Shown: piece by piece, positions 21,455 through 29,902 of the stretch
Position numbering within the stretch: the first letter of the stretch is position 1
How the letters are laid out: each line of letters starts with the position of its first letter
NCBI RefSeq assembly: GCF_004208515.1
Contig: NZ_SGIM01000004.1
Location: 1-64,000 of the forward strand
Source of the DNA: Acinetobacter halotolerans
GTDB taxonomy: Bacteria; Pseudomonadota; Gammaproteobacteria; Pseudomonadales; Moraxellaceae
Length of the DNA: 64,000 bases
Direction of reading: 5' to 3'
The notes under the pieces: model-generated
Database searches by the model: none
What the model saw: the letters and a program-made list of their open reading frames with translations, nothing else
Told to the model about the DNA's origin: nothing
Translations under genes and position numbers: made by a program

Positions 21455-22303
21455 ATGTGCCAACTATTAGGAATGAACTGCGCTACACCGACAGATATTA
21501 CTTTTTCCTTTCGTGGTTTTTCCCAACGAGCAGGTGTCACGTCTGATCATTGCGATGGCTTTGGTATTGCTTTTTTTGAAGACAAAGCCTGCCGTTTATT
21601 TGTGGATAATCAATCCGCTGTTGAATCGCCAATTGCGGATTTAGTACGTAACTATCCAATTAAATCACGTAATGTCATCGCACATATTCGAAAAGCCACT
21701 CAAGGTAAAATTACCTTAGAAAACTCGCATCCTTTTTTACGTGAGTTATGGGGTAGACATTGGATATTTGCGCACAATGGTGATTTACACGATTTTAACC
21801 CAGTATTAAGTGGACGCTTTGAACCTGTTGGCAATACCGATAGTGAATATGCGTTTTGCTACTTATTAGATCAAATGGTTGAAGTGTTTGGCTATACCGA
21901 ACCCAGCCTAGACGATCTCTTTTCTCTATTAGAACGTATTGCTCCACAAATCGCTGAACATGGCACCTTTAATTTTTGCTTATCCAACGGCCAAGCATTA
22001 TTTAGTTATGCCACGACTAAGCTGCATTGGCTTGTGCGAGAGTATCCATTTCAACATGCACATTTGATTGATTTGGATGTAGAGGTTGATTTTAGCCAAG
22101 TGACTACAGCGGAAGATCGTGTCGCTGTGATTACCACTGAGCCATTAACACATAATGAAGAGTGGACTGCTTTTCAAGCTGGTGAAATGATTTTATTTAA
22201 AGATGGAAAATCGATTAAACATGCATTAACGCGTGTTGAACGACTTATTTGTGAAGCAGAGAATCCATCATTAAAGCGGATAACTAAAGCTGATCAATAT
22301 TAG
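21455..22303 (+). CDS. Class II glutamine amidotransferase (YafJ-like)
   Basis: 282 residues. An N-terminal-nucleophile amidotransferase domain starting MCQLLGMN, where Cys2 becomes the catalytic N-terminal residue after Met removal. HIRKATQG and HNGDL, with NTDSEYAF, are the glutamine-site motifs shared with GatD/YafJ and PurF-type domains. There is no synthase domain, so the ammonia acceptor is unknown. No clear ribosome site precedes the ATG. It stands alone between olsB and an AT-rich spacer. Confidence 0.88.
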   Translation: MCQLLGMNCATPTDITFSFRGFSQRAGVTSDHCDGFGIAFFEDKACRLFVDNQSAVESPIADLVRNYPIKSRNVIAHIRKATQGKITLENSHPFLRELWGRHWIFAHNGDLHDFNPVLSGRFEPVGNTDSEYAFCYLLDQMVEVFGYTEPSLDDLFSLLERIAPQIAEHGTFNFCLSNGQALFSYATTKLHWLVREYPFQHAHLIDLDVEVDFSQVTTAEDRVAVITTEPLTHNEEWTAFQAGEMILFKDGKSIKHALTRVERLICEAENPSLKRITKADQY

Positions 22304-22645
22304 TTCTCCTTGTATTACTTCTATTTCTAGAAAAAAGAGATTGATGAAAGAAGTCTATTCATTATAAAAAGAAGCAGCAGCGTTTAAAGGATGATATTTC
22401 TTTGATTTAAAGATGTATATATCATATATATTTCAATAAAATTAGATAGATAGTTTTATAATTGGTTAAAAAATACTTGAGTGTTTTGCTGGGTGAAAAA
22501 TTTAAAATAAATATAAAACAATAGGTTAATTTATTTATATGAAAAATATGTAAAATCTGACAAAAACACTTTGTTTTTATTTTTTTCTTTTATAGATAGT
22601 ATTCCCTTATTCAATAAATAATATTGATCTTGGGGGATTTTGGGG
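22304..22645. other. AT-rich intergenic region
   Basis: 342 bases, very AT-rich, with a TATATATCATATATAT tract near 22415-22431. I see no open frame with a ribosome site and no clear terminator after the amidotransferase gene. It must contain the hemerythrin promoter. Confidence 0.5.
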
Positions 22646-23095
22646 ATGAAATGGTCTGTTGAATATAATACAGGTATCGAGGTTATTGATGATCAACATC
22701 GTCGTATTTTAGATTATATTAACGAAATAGATGAATTAAAACACAGCAATGATCGGTTAAAAATGAAAGGTGTATTGGATAATATTATTGACTATACCCA
22801 ATCCCATTTCACGTTTGAAGAAAGTTTACAAGAAGAGGCAAACTATAAGTATCGTGTACCTCATAAACGTGTACACGACTTATTTATCAAGAAGATAGAG
22901 ATTTATCGAGAGCGTTTTGAATTGGGTCAGGAAATCGATAATGAGTTACATGAAGCACTGTCTAAATGGCTGATAAATCATATTCGTCATGATGATGCTG
23001 ATTATGTTGGTGCAGTCAAAGAGAATATGATAGGTATCATTAAGGAAAATGAAAAGAAAAAAGGTAAAAACTGGTTTTCTCGGTTTTTTTCATAA
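22646..23095 (+). CDS. Bacteriohemerythrin
   Basis: 149 residues from ATG 22646 with GGGGGA about eight bases upstream; a TTG two codons earlier is less likely. It is a non-heme diiron O2-binding protein of the hemerythrin fold, probably used for oxygen storage, delivery or sensing. Iron ligands are visible: H18 in DDQH, H54 and E58 in HFTFE, H73 and H77 in HKRVH, and H112 and D117 in HIRHDD. The C-terminus ends in a basic-aromatic tail (KKKGKNWFSRFFS) that could be membrane-associated. There are no partner genes; it is monocistronic. Confidence 0.92.
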   Translation: MKWSVEYNTGIEVIDDQHRRILDYINEIDELKHSNDRLKMKGVLDNIIDYTQSHFTFEESLQEEANYKYRVPHKRVHDLFIKKIEIYRERFELGQEIDNELHEALSKWLINHIRHDDADYVGAVKENMIGIIKENEKKKGKNWFSRFFS

Positions 23096-23194
23096 TAACA
23101 AGATAATAAGAAAAGACCCTTTATCTTAGAAAAATAATAAGGTGAGTATCAGTGTAAATAAGGGGTCTAATGAGTAAAATAATAATTCATGCGC

Positions 23195-23230
23195 GGCAAA
23201 TCATCTCCTTGATGGTTTGCCTTTTTCTTT
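23195..23230 (+). terminator. Intrinsic terminator of bacteriohemerythrin gene
   Basis: Stem GGCAAATCATC/GATGGTTTGCC with one wobble pair, loop TCCTT, then a T-rich tail. An additional 11-base inverted repeat AGACCCTTTAT/ATAAGGGGTCT (23114-23124 and 23158-23168) lies upstream. Confidence 0.8.
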
Positions 23231-23340
23231 CACGATCTTTTATTTTGATTTTCAGGCTTGAGGAAGGCAAAATAGATTGAATATTTCATTGCAAACACCA
23301 TAAAGTGCAATGAGTTCAAAGATTTTTCAAGGAATGCATT

Positions 23341-24423
23341 ATGCAGGACACAACTCTGTCACGCTGGTTAGCTCCAGTGATGGCGTTTTGCTTATCTTTT
23401 GTCATGATTACCACTTTAGCCCCTACAGTTGGCGTCCAAATTGATCGGCAATTGGATTTTTGGTTGTTATGGTTAGGCACAATGTTCTTATTGGCATTGC
23501 CCATTGCTTATCTTGAAATTGCTTTAGCAAAGCGATCACAGACAACCGCATTGCAAGCATTATCCACACTTACACGTGATGCTGATGCATCACCAAGATG
23601 GCGTATCGTGGGTTGGTTAGCTATTGTTTTCGTACCATTTTTTGCGGGTAGTGTTTTAAATACAGTCGCCGATATTCTGAAGCAACAACTTGTTTTAGAT
23701 ACACCTCATCAAATCTTGTTCGCAATTTTTGCAATCGTGGCGCTTGGATTGTCTTTTATTCCTCGCCAGTTTTTAATTGGACTTACCACACTCGGTGTAA
23801 TCACTGCTTTTATACTTGCAAACGTTATGGGAACAGAGCTAGCTGCATGGCATTGGACCAGTGTTGAGTTCAAAGAGTGGGGCAATGCCACAGTTCTTGC
23901 ATTAGTCGCAAGTGGTTTGGGACTTGGTTTGTATTGGCAAAGTAGCTTATCGACAGTGAAGAAGCAGCCAGCAGCGACTACAGCTGTATTACCGATTTGG
24001 GTTGCTCAGTTACTCGCAGTGATTGCTTTCGGTTTCTTTTCTGTTCAGGCTCAGTTTCCAGCATTGGCATGGGTGTTCGCTGCGATCATGACAGCTGCAT
24101 TGTTGATTCAGTTGACGAGAGAACAATTAGCACAGCGTCAACTCGCTCCTGTCATTCAATGGGCGATTATTGTTGCTGCGATCGCTGTGTGGGCGCTGCC
24201 ACAGGTTGAGCAAATCTTTAATACGCTGCTGATGTTATGGGGCTTGGCGATTTGTTTGATTTATGCTGTTTTCGCTGGCTGGATTATGAAGATCAGTCAT
24301 TTACGTAAAGCGATGGGTTTTAGCAATGAGTTGTTTTATAACTTATGGCGTATTGCTGTACGTGTGGTCTTACCACTTTCAATAGTCTTAGCGGCTATTG
24401 CTGTGATCGGACAGAGTCTTTAA
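23341..24423 (+). CDS. Integral membrane transporter, SNF/NSS-like
   Basis: 360 residues with about ten hydrophobic segments. The LALPIAYLEIALAKRSQ stretch (about 51-67) and the following WRIVGWLAIVFVPFF segment resemble the start of sodium-dependent neurotransmitter symporters. The protein is shorter than the usual 440-500 residues, so it is either a compact member or a distant relative. The substrate is unknown. AAGGAATGC lies before the ATG. The stop overlaps the start of the rnfH-like gene (TAATG), so the two are translationally coupled. Confidence 0.6.
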   Translation: MQDTTLSRWLAPVMAFCLSFVMITTLAPTVGVQIDRQLDFWLLWLGTMFLLALPIAYLEIALAKRSQTTALQALSTLTRDADASPRWRIVGWLAIVFVPFFAGSVLNTVADILKQQLVLDTPHQILFAIFAIVALGLSFIPRQFLIGLTTLGVITAFILANVMGTELAAWHWTSVEFKEWGNATVLALVASGLGLGLYWQSSLSTVKKQPAATTAVLPIWVAQLLAVIAFGFFSVQAQFPALAWVFAAIMTAALLIQLTREQLAQRQLAPVIQWAIIVAAIAVWALPQVEQIFNTLLMLWGLAICLIYAVFAGWIMKISHLRKAMGFSNELFYNLWRIAVRVVLPLSIVLAAIAVIGQSL

Positions 24424-24737
24424 TGGAACAAATCAAGCAAGTTTGGGTTGCTTATAGCAACCCTGAGCAACAGTTTCATATTGCGGTTGCATTTGTTGAA
24501 GGGATGACTGCATTACAAGCCATTCAGAACAGTGGTTTAGCCGATCAAGTTAATTTACCCGAACCTTTGCAACTCGGCATCTTTGGTACAAAGATTGAAG
24601 CTGGAACAGTTCTTCAAGTTGGTGATCGGGTTGAAATTTACCGTGCGTTGACGATTAATCCAAACGATATTCGGCGTAAACGAGCTGCTAAAAACCCAGT
24701 AGGACGTTTCGCCAAAGGTAATCGTTTCAAACTATGA
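24423..24737 (+). CDS. RnfH family protein (ubiquitin-like fold)
   Basis: 104 residues starting at the ATG that overlaps the previous stop. It belongs to the RnfH/UPF0125 family of small beta-grasp proteins: VWVAYSNPEQQ near the N-terminus, the GIFGTKIEAGTVLQVGDRVEIYRAL block (about 51-75, cited here as a region) and a basic C-terminus. In many gamma-proteobacteria the gene is next to ratA and bamE; here bamE is the next gene, convergent with it. The molecular role is unknown. Confidence 0.85.
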   Translation: MEQIKQVWVAYSNPEQQFHIAVAFVEGMTALQAIQNSGLADQVNLPEPLQLGIFGTKIEAGTVLQVGDRVEIYRALTINPNDIRRKRAAKNPVGRFAKGNRFKL

Positions 24738-24745
24738 GCTTGATA

Positions 24746-24785
24746 AATAAAACCCCTCACGAATGATTCGATGAGGGGTTTTATT
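24746..24785. terminator. Bidirectional intrinsic terminator
   Basis: 14-base perfect stem AATAAAACCCCTCA/TGAGGGGTTTTATT around a 12-base loop, between convergent rnfH-like and bamE genes. Confidence 0.92.
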
Positions 24786-24799
24786 TTATAGCAAAGCGA

Positions 24800-25198
24800 T
24801 TATAGTGGTGGTGCAGTTAAAATCGCTTCTTTTGATGCTGGTAAGCCAGGCTGTGATTCTGGAATCGTATCTAAACCTTCGATACGCTCTACATTTCCAG
24901 TTGCATCAAAGTAAATTTTTAGATGTTGGCCATGTGCTGCAGGTATTTTCGCTTTTTTTGCATAAGTGCCTGGGATATAGTTGTAGATATAGTCCCAACG
25001 TTGAGGATTCAGTGGATCTGAAACAGTCGGGCTTCCTAGCAAGAAACGGACTTGCTGGAAACTCATGCCGACTTGTACCTGAGATGCTTGTGCCTTGGTT
25101 AAGGGCGTTCCTTGTGGAATGTCGACTTTATAAACACCAAAGACAGAACAACCGCTTAGTACTGAAGTGACGAATAACGCCAGCATGATTTTTTGCAT
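24800..25198 (-). CDS. bamE: Outer membrane protein assembly factor BamE
   Basis: 132 residues. Small outer-membrane lipoprotein of the BAM complex, which inserts beta-barrel proteins. The signal peptide ends in LSGC with lipidated Cys17. The SmpA/OmlA domain (about 35-115) shows VQVGMSFQQVRFLLGSP and the RWDYIYNY motif. It is divergent from fur, as in many gamma-proteobacteria, with 111 bases between them. Confidence 0.94.
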   Translation of the reverse strand: MQKIMLALFVTSVLSGCSVFGVYKVDIPQGTPLTKAQASQVQVGMSFQQVRFLLGSPTVSDPLNPQRWDYIYNYIPGTYAKKAKIPAAHGQHLKIYFDATGNVERIEGLDTIPESQPGLPASKEAILTAPPL

Positions 25199-25309
25199 TT
25201 TGCTACACTATCCTGATAAATGATGATGCATTTGATCCGAGGATAGATCATACTGCATCTAAACTCTATTTCCTATTCCAACTTAAGATTTGTTGAGAGA
25301 CCTTTTTTC

Positions 25310-25747
25310 ATGCCTATTTCCAATCAAGACTTACGCAAAGCTGGACTTAAAGTTACCCTTCCTCGTATTAAGATTTTGGAATTATTAGAAAATTCAAAAC
25401 AACACCATTTAAGTGCGGAAGATATTTATAAAACTTTGCTTGAACAAGGTGAAGATGTAGGCTTAGCGACAGTTTACCGTGTGTTAACACAATTTGAAGC
25501 TGCAGGTATCATTCAGCGCCATCATTTTGAAAATAATCATTCAGTTTTTGAAATCATGCAAGAAGAGCATCACGATCATTTAGTTTGCTTGAATTGTAAT
25601 AAAGTAATTGAATTTACTAATGATATTATTGAAAAAGAGCAGCATTTGGTTGCAGAAAAGCATGGTTTCGCTTTAACTGGTCACTCTTTGAATCTTTATG
25701 GTTATTGTAAAGATACTGAATGCCAAGAGGCTTATCGTAAAAAATAA
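25310..25747 (+). CDS. fur: Ferric uptake regulator Fur
   Basis: 145 residues. Fe2+-dependent repressor of iron uptake genes. The N-terminal winged helix (about 1-82) contains GLATVYRVLTQFEAAG, the DNA recognition region. The C-terminal half has HHDHLVCLNC (metal and structural zinc ligands) and the second Cys pair in CKDTEC. No clear Fur box was found in the bamE-fur spacer, so autoregulation is not supported by the sequence. A terminator follows, shared with pilU. Confidence 0.96.
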   Translation: MPISNQDLRKAGLKVTLPRIKILELLENSKQHHLSAEDIYKTLLEQGEDVGLATVYRVLTQFEAAGIIQRHHFENNHSVFEIMQEEHHDHLVCLNCNKVIEFTNDIIEKEQHLVAEKHGFALTGHSLNLYGYCKDTECQEAYRKK

Positions 25748-25792
25748 GTTTGATTCAGTTAAAATCGATGACTTCACTAAAAATGAACAATT

Positions 25793-25826
25793 AAAAAAAG
25801 GAAGGTTACAAAAACCTTCCTTTTTT
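25793..25826. terminator. Bidirectional intrinsic terminator
   Basis: GGAAGGTT/AACCTTCC stem with an ACAAA loop, flanked by A7 and T6, between convergent fur and pilU. Confidence 0.92.
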
Positions 25827-25842
25827 CATGGGCTTCACAACA

Positions 25843-26961
25843 CTATTGCCCATCAAAGGTAATATTGCGACTCGCATTTAAGAGTTGATCCGCACCTTCT
25901 TCTGAAAGTTTAATGGTGAGGCGTAAATCATTTGGTGAGTCTGCATGTTTAAGTGCATCTTTATAGGTAATTTCACCTGATTTATAGAGGTCGAATAAGG
26001 CTTGGTCAAAGGTTTGCATGCCAAGTTCACGTGAACGTTTCATCAGATCTTTGATCTCATGAATCTCACCTTTACGGATATAATCAGCTAATAATGGTGT
26101 ATTGATTAGAATTTCAATTGCGGCACGCCGTGAATTGCCATCTGGTGTTGGAATCAATTGCTGAGCAACCATCGCTTTTAAATTCAGTGACAAATCCATA
26201 TATAGTTGCGTATGACGATCTGCTTCAAAAAAGTGAATAATACGGTCAAGTGCTTGGTTGGCATTGTTGGCGTGTAGGGTTGCTAGAACCAGGTGACCTG
26301 TTTCTGCGAAAGCAATTGCATAGTCCATGGTCTCGCGAGAGCGAATCTCACCAATCAAAATAACATCAGGTGCCTGACGTAGCGTATTTTTTAAAGCAAC
26401 TTCAAATGAGTCAGTATCAATCCCGACTTCACGTTGCGTCACGATACAGCCCGCATGCTGATGTACAAATTCAATCGGGTCCTCGATGGTAATAATATGA
26501 CCTTTTGAGTTTTGGTTACGGAAACCAATCATCGAAGCCAGAGAGGTTGATTTACCGGTTCCCGTAGCACCAACAAAGATAATAATGCCGCGCTTGGTCA
26601 TGGCAAGATCTTTAAGTACGGTTGGAAGTTTTAGCTCATCCATCGTTGGAATGACGGTTTCAATTCGACGTAACACCATTCCTGGCATATCACGTTGTTG
26701 AAATGCACTAACACGGAAACGTGCGGTTTTTTCACGGTTCATAATCGCAAAGTTGCATTCACGTGTTTCCGCAAATTCTTTACGTTGTTTATCACTCATA
26801 ATTGAGTGCAGTAACTGACCGACGATTTCACCTGATAATTTTGTTTTGGCTACAGGGATAATTTGTCCGTTAATTTTCATCGATGGTTCAACATCATCAG
26901 TGACAAATAAGTCAGATGCATTTTGTTGAATCATCAAATTGAGCAAGTCATTAAAGTCCAT
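25843..26961 (-). CDS. pilU: Type IV pilus retraction ATPase PilU
   Basis: 372 residues. PilT-like hexameric ATPase that supports pilus retraction together with PilT. Walker A GATGTGKSTS (about 133-142), the Asp box ITIEDPIEFVHQ, Walker B DVILIGEIRSRETM and the His box GHLVLATLHANNA are all present. The N-terminus MDFNDLLNLMIQQNASDLF and the longer C-terminus separate PilU from PilT. It is 27 bases after pilT on the same strand, a likely operon. Confidence 0.95.
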   Translation of the reverse strand: MDFNDLLNLMIQQNASDLFVTDDVEPSMKINGQIIPVAKTKLSGEIVGQLLHSIMSDKQRKEFAETRECNFAIMNREKTARFRVSAFQQRDMPGMVLRRIETVIPTMDELKLPTVLKDLAMTKRGIIIFVGATGTGKSTSLASMIGFRNQNSKGHIITIEDPIEFVHQHAGCIVTQREVGIDTDSFEVALKNTLRQAPDVILIGEIRSRETMDYAIAFAETGHLVLATLHANNANQALDRIIHFFEADRHTQLYMDLSLNLKAMVAQQLIPTPDGNSRRAAIEILINTPLLADYIRKGEIHEIKDLMKRSRELGMQTFDQALFDLYKSGEITYKDALKHADSPNDLRLTIKLSEEGADQLLNASRNITFDGQ

Positions 26962-26988
26962 GAGATTTCTCTAATCCTTTTGTATTTT

Positions 26989-28026
26989 TTATAGGAATGA
27001 TTCCGGTTGTTTGGCGACTGTACGTGCCGTTTGAGGGCTAATCAGACCTTTAGAAACCAGCGTTTTAAGACTCTGATCGAGTGTAGTCATGCCGTAGTTG
27101 GCGCCTGTTTGAATCGCTGAGTACATTTGCGCGACTTTGTTTTCACGAACAAGGTTACGAATCGCAGGAATCCCGATCATGATTTCATGTGCTGCTACAC
27201 GACCCCCGCCGTTCTTTTTCAATAAGGTTTGGGAAATCACCGCTTGTAATGATTCTGATAACATCGCACGGACCATATCTTTTTCTTCAGCAGGGAAGAC
27301 GTCGATCACACGGTCAATGGTTTTGGCTGCTGAGGTAGTATGCAGCGTACCAAAGACCAAGTGACCTGTTTCCGCTGCGGTTAACGCAAGACGAATGGTT
27401 TCTAAGTCACGCATCTCACCGACTAGAATAATATCAGGGTCTTCACGTAGTGCTGAGCGCAATGCTTCATTAAAACCATGGGTGTCACGATGCACTTCAC
27501 GTTGGTTGATCAGACATTTTTTAGACTGATGTACAAATTCGATTGGGTCTTCAACCGTTAAGATATGGTCATAACGATTTTCATTGATATAGTCAATCAT
27601 CGCCGCAAGGGTGGTGGATTTACCCGAACCTGTTGGCCCTGTAACCAATACGATACCACGTGGATAATCGCAGATTTGCTTAAAAATCGTACCTAAACCT
27701 AAGTCTTCCATGGTCAAAACTTTAGATGGAATGGTACGGAAGACAGCACCAGCACCACGGTTTTGGTTAAATGCGTTCACACGGAAACGGGCAATATTTG
27801 GGACTTCAAATGAAAAGTCGGTTTCAAGGTCTTCTTCAAAATCACGACGTTGTTTGTCATTCATGATGTCATAAACGAGACGATGGACATCTTTGTGCTC
27901 TAGAGCGGGTAGATTAATTCGGCGAACCTCACCATCTACACGAATCATCGGTGGCATGCCCGCCGAAAGGTGCAAATCCGATGCACCATTTTTTACTGAA
28001 AAGGCGAGTAATTCTGTGATATCCAT
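26989..28026 (-). CDS. pilT: Type IV pilus retraction ATPase PilT
   Basis: 345 residues from ATG 28026 (GGGGAAATT precedes it), matching the usual 344-345; upstream in-frame starts add 25 hydrophobic residues and are rejected. It powers pilus retraction, twitching and DNA uptake. Walker A GPTGSGKSTT (about 130-139), Asp box LTVEDPIEFVHQ, Walker B DIILVGEMRD, His box GHLVFGTLHT, and the C-terminal AIRNLVRE helix needed for retraction are visible. It is divergent from yggS, a common arrangement. Confidence 0.96.
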   Translation of the reverse strand: MDITELLAFSVKNGASDLHLSAGMPPMIRVDGEVRRINLPALEHKDVHRLVYDIMNDKQRRDFEEDLETDFSFEVPNIARFRVNAFNQNRGAGAVFRTIPSKVLTMEDLGLGTIFKQICDYPRGIVLVTGPTGSGKSTTLAAMIDYINENRYDHILTVEDPIEFVHQSKKCLINQREVHRDTHGFNEALRSALREDPDIILVGEMRDLETIRLALTAAETGHLVFGTLHTTSAAKTIDRVIDVFPAEEKDMVRAMLSESLQAVISQTLLKKNGGGRVAAHEIMIGIPAIRNLVRENKVAQMYSAIQTGANYGMTTLDQSLKTLVSKGLISPQTARTVAKQPESFL

Positions 28027-28154
28027 AATTTCCCCGAAACAATTAAAAAAGTAATTCATTATTTTGTAGAATAATATAAGACTTTCCCTGAAGCTTACCA
28101 AGACTTCTGATTGTGGTTATGCAAAAAAAGATGTCGTGAATGAGAACTGTGTCA

Positions 28155-28847
28155 ATGAATTTACTCCAACAGCAGCGCCAACAAGTATTAAGCCAAATCG
28201 AACAGGCTTGTCAGCGAGTTAATCGAACGGCAGCATCTGTACAATTATTGGCTGTCTCCAAAACGCATCCGAGTAGCAGTCTCCAAGAAATGTACGCGGC
28301 TGGACAACGTTGTTTTGGCGAAAATTATTTGCAGGAAGCTTTAGAAAAAATAGATGAGCTAAAAGATTTAGAGATCGAATGGCATTTTATTGGTCATGTA
28401 CAACGCAATAAAACCAAACAGTTAGCGGAAAAATTTGATTGGGTGCATGGGGTAGATCGTTTGATTATTGCTGAACGATTATCCAATCAGCGCTTAGAGG
28501 CCCAAATGCAATTGAATATTTGTCTTCAAGTGAATATTGACGGACAAGACTCTAAAGACGGTTGTCAACCTGATGAAGTGGCGGAGTTGGTTCAGCAAAT
28601 CAGCCAACTGCCAAATCTGCGCTTACGTGGTTTGATGGTGATTCCTGCACCTGATAACGTCGCTGCCTTTGCTGATGCTAAAACTTTATTTGATCAAGTG
28701 AAATCATTACATGCACAACCTCAAGATTGGGATACATTGAGTATGGGGATGTCTGCCGATTTGGATGCTGCGATTGCTGCGGGTTCAACTATGGTGAGAG
28801 TTGGGACTGCGTTGTTTGGGGCGAGAGATTATTCAAGTAAGAGTTGA
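28155..28847 (+). CDS. yggS: YggS family PLP-binding protein
   Basis: 230 residues from ATG 28155, which gives the usual distance to the lysine motif; ATG 28140 would add five residues. It is an alanine-racemase-like TIM barrel that binds pyridoxal phosphate at the lysine of LLAVSKTHP (about residue 36) and maintains PLP homeostasis without racemase activity. GENYLQEA, WHFIGHVQRNK, LRGLMVIP, SMGMSADLDAAI and VRVGTALFG are family blocks. It converges on the HAD gene with six bases between the stops. Confidence 0.93.
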   Translation: MNLLQQQRQQVLSQIEQACQRVNRTAASVQLLAVSKTHPSSSLQEMYAAGQRCFGENYLQEALEKIDELKDLEIEWHFIGHVQRNKTKQLAEKFDWVHGVDRLIIAERLSNQRLEAQMQLNICLQVNIDGQDSKDGCQPDEVAELVQQISQLPNLRLRGLMVIPAPDNVAAFADAKTLFDQVKSLHAQPQDWDTLSMGMSADLDAAIAAGSTMVRVGTALFGARDYSSKS

Positions 28848-28853
28848 GTGCAA

Positions 28854-29525
28854 TCACAATTTTAAATGCTCTAAAATCTCACTGAAATTTTCGTAATCAT
28901 GTAGGTTAGCGTCAGAAATTATTGATTTAACTTCTGAATTGGGATGAAAGAAAATAGTTTTCATTCCGACAGCCTTTGCGCCTTGTATGTCTGCTAATTC
29001 ATTATCTCCGACAAAGATACAGTCTTGTGGATGAACACCAAGCTGCTTGCAAGATAGTAGAAAAATTGTGGGATCTGGTTTTCGAAGTCCTACAGCCTCA
29101 GAAACGATGATACTTGAGAAGAATTCAGTTAGACCTAAAGCATAGAAATTATGTTCTTGAAATGGTGTTTTCCCGTTAGAGACTAATCCAATTAAATAAC
29201 CTTTTTGTTTAAGATCAAGAATCGTTTCTTCAACATTTCTGAAACAACATGAAAATTTATTGAAATCATTGATATAACTTTCTAATAGTTGCTCTTTAGA
29301 AATATGTTTGATCATAAACTCTTGAGTTAAGTTCTCATAAACAACATCTTTCCAAACTTTGCCATTATCGTCCATATCAAGAAAGCGTTGGATAAATTGT
29401 TGTTTGATTTGATTAGGAACTAATCGAAAGTAATTCGTTTGCCAAGTTAAAAAATTGATCAGAGATGTTGTTCTATCGAGTAAAGTTTGATCAAGATCGA
29501 AAATAACAGCTTTATTGATATTCAT
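28854..29525 (-). CDS. HAD-superfamily hydrolase (YjjG/phosphatase-like)
   Basis: About 223 residues with the start at ATG 29525, directly before the catalytic domain; an in-frame ATG at 29558 would add 11 residues, and neither has a clear ribosome site. Motif I DLDQTLLD (nucleophile Asp), motif II VSNGK, motif III RKPDPTIF and motif IV FVGDNELADIQGA are intact. It is probably a phosphatase for a small phosphorylated metabolite such as a nucleotide. The coding sequence is more AT-rich than sbcCD next to it. Confidence 0.82.
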   Translation of the reverse strand: MNINKAVIFDLDQTLLDRTTSLINFLTWQTNYFRLVPNQIKQQFIQRFLDMDDNGKVWKDVVYENLTQEFMIKHISKEQLLESYINDFNKFSCCFRNVEETILDLKQKGYLIGLVSNGKTPFQEHNFYALGLTEFFSSIIVSEAVGLRKPDPTIFLLSCKQLGVHPQDCIFVGDNELADIQGAKAVGMKTIFFHPNSEVKSIISDANLHDYENFSEILEHLKL

Positions 29526-29596
29526 TCGGTTTGTTTTACAGGATAATTCAACCATCATAAAATTAGTTAACTCATAATTTTACTCAGAAATTGTAA

Positions 29597-29902
29597 CTAG
29601 CTAAATTCTAAATCATGTTGATCAATCGCTTGTTTAATTGAAGAAAACCACTTACAACGGGTGAGAGGAGATTCTTCAAGTAATAATTCTATTGTCAATT
29701 TTTTGAAATAAGTATGATCTTCATTTGAGGAAGACGGATTAAAAAAATTTGCGCATAGTACAGCATATAATTCCGTTTCTAAGTTGTGTAAACAAACATA
29801 TTCAGTAAGTTCTTGATCAGACATACGTTTAAAGATAGATATTAATTTGAATAAGTTATTTTGTTGCATTTCTTTAATTTCCATTAAGGTTGTTATTTTC
29901 AC
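29597..29902 (-). CDS. Small hypothetical protein coupled to sbcC
   Basis: 101 residues if started at the GTG that overlaps the sbcC stop (GTGA); an internal ATG seven codons in is an alternative. I do not recognise the family. It is acidic and probably all helical, with no signal peptide or membrane segment. Cysteines fall in VCLHN, VLCAN and TRCKW. The four-base overlap suggests translational coupling to sbcC, but a link to DNA repair is only a guess. A short AT-rich gap separates it from the HAD gene. Confidence 0.55.
   Translation of the reverse strand: MKITTLMEIKEMQQNNLFKLISIFKRMSDQELTEYVCLHNLETELYAVLCANFFNPSSSNEDHTYFKKLTIELLLEESPLTRCKWFSSIKQAIDQHDLEFS

Noticed and set aside
25199..25309. 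Fur box in the bamE-fur spacer
   Set aside because: No 19-base sequence near the GATAATGATAATCATTATC consensus was found.
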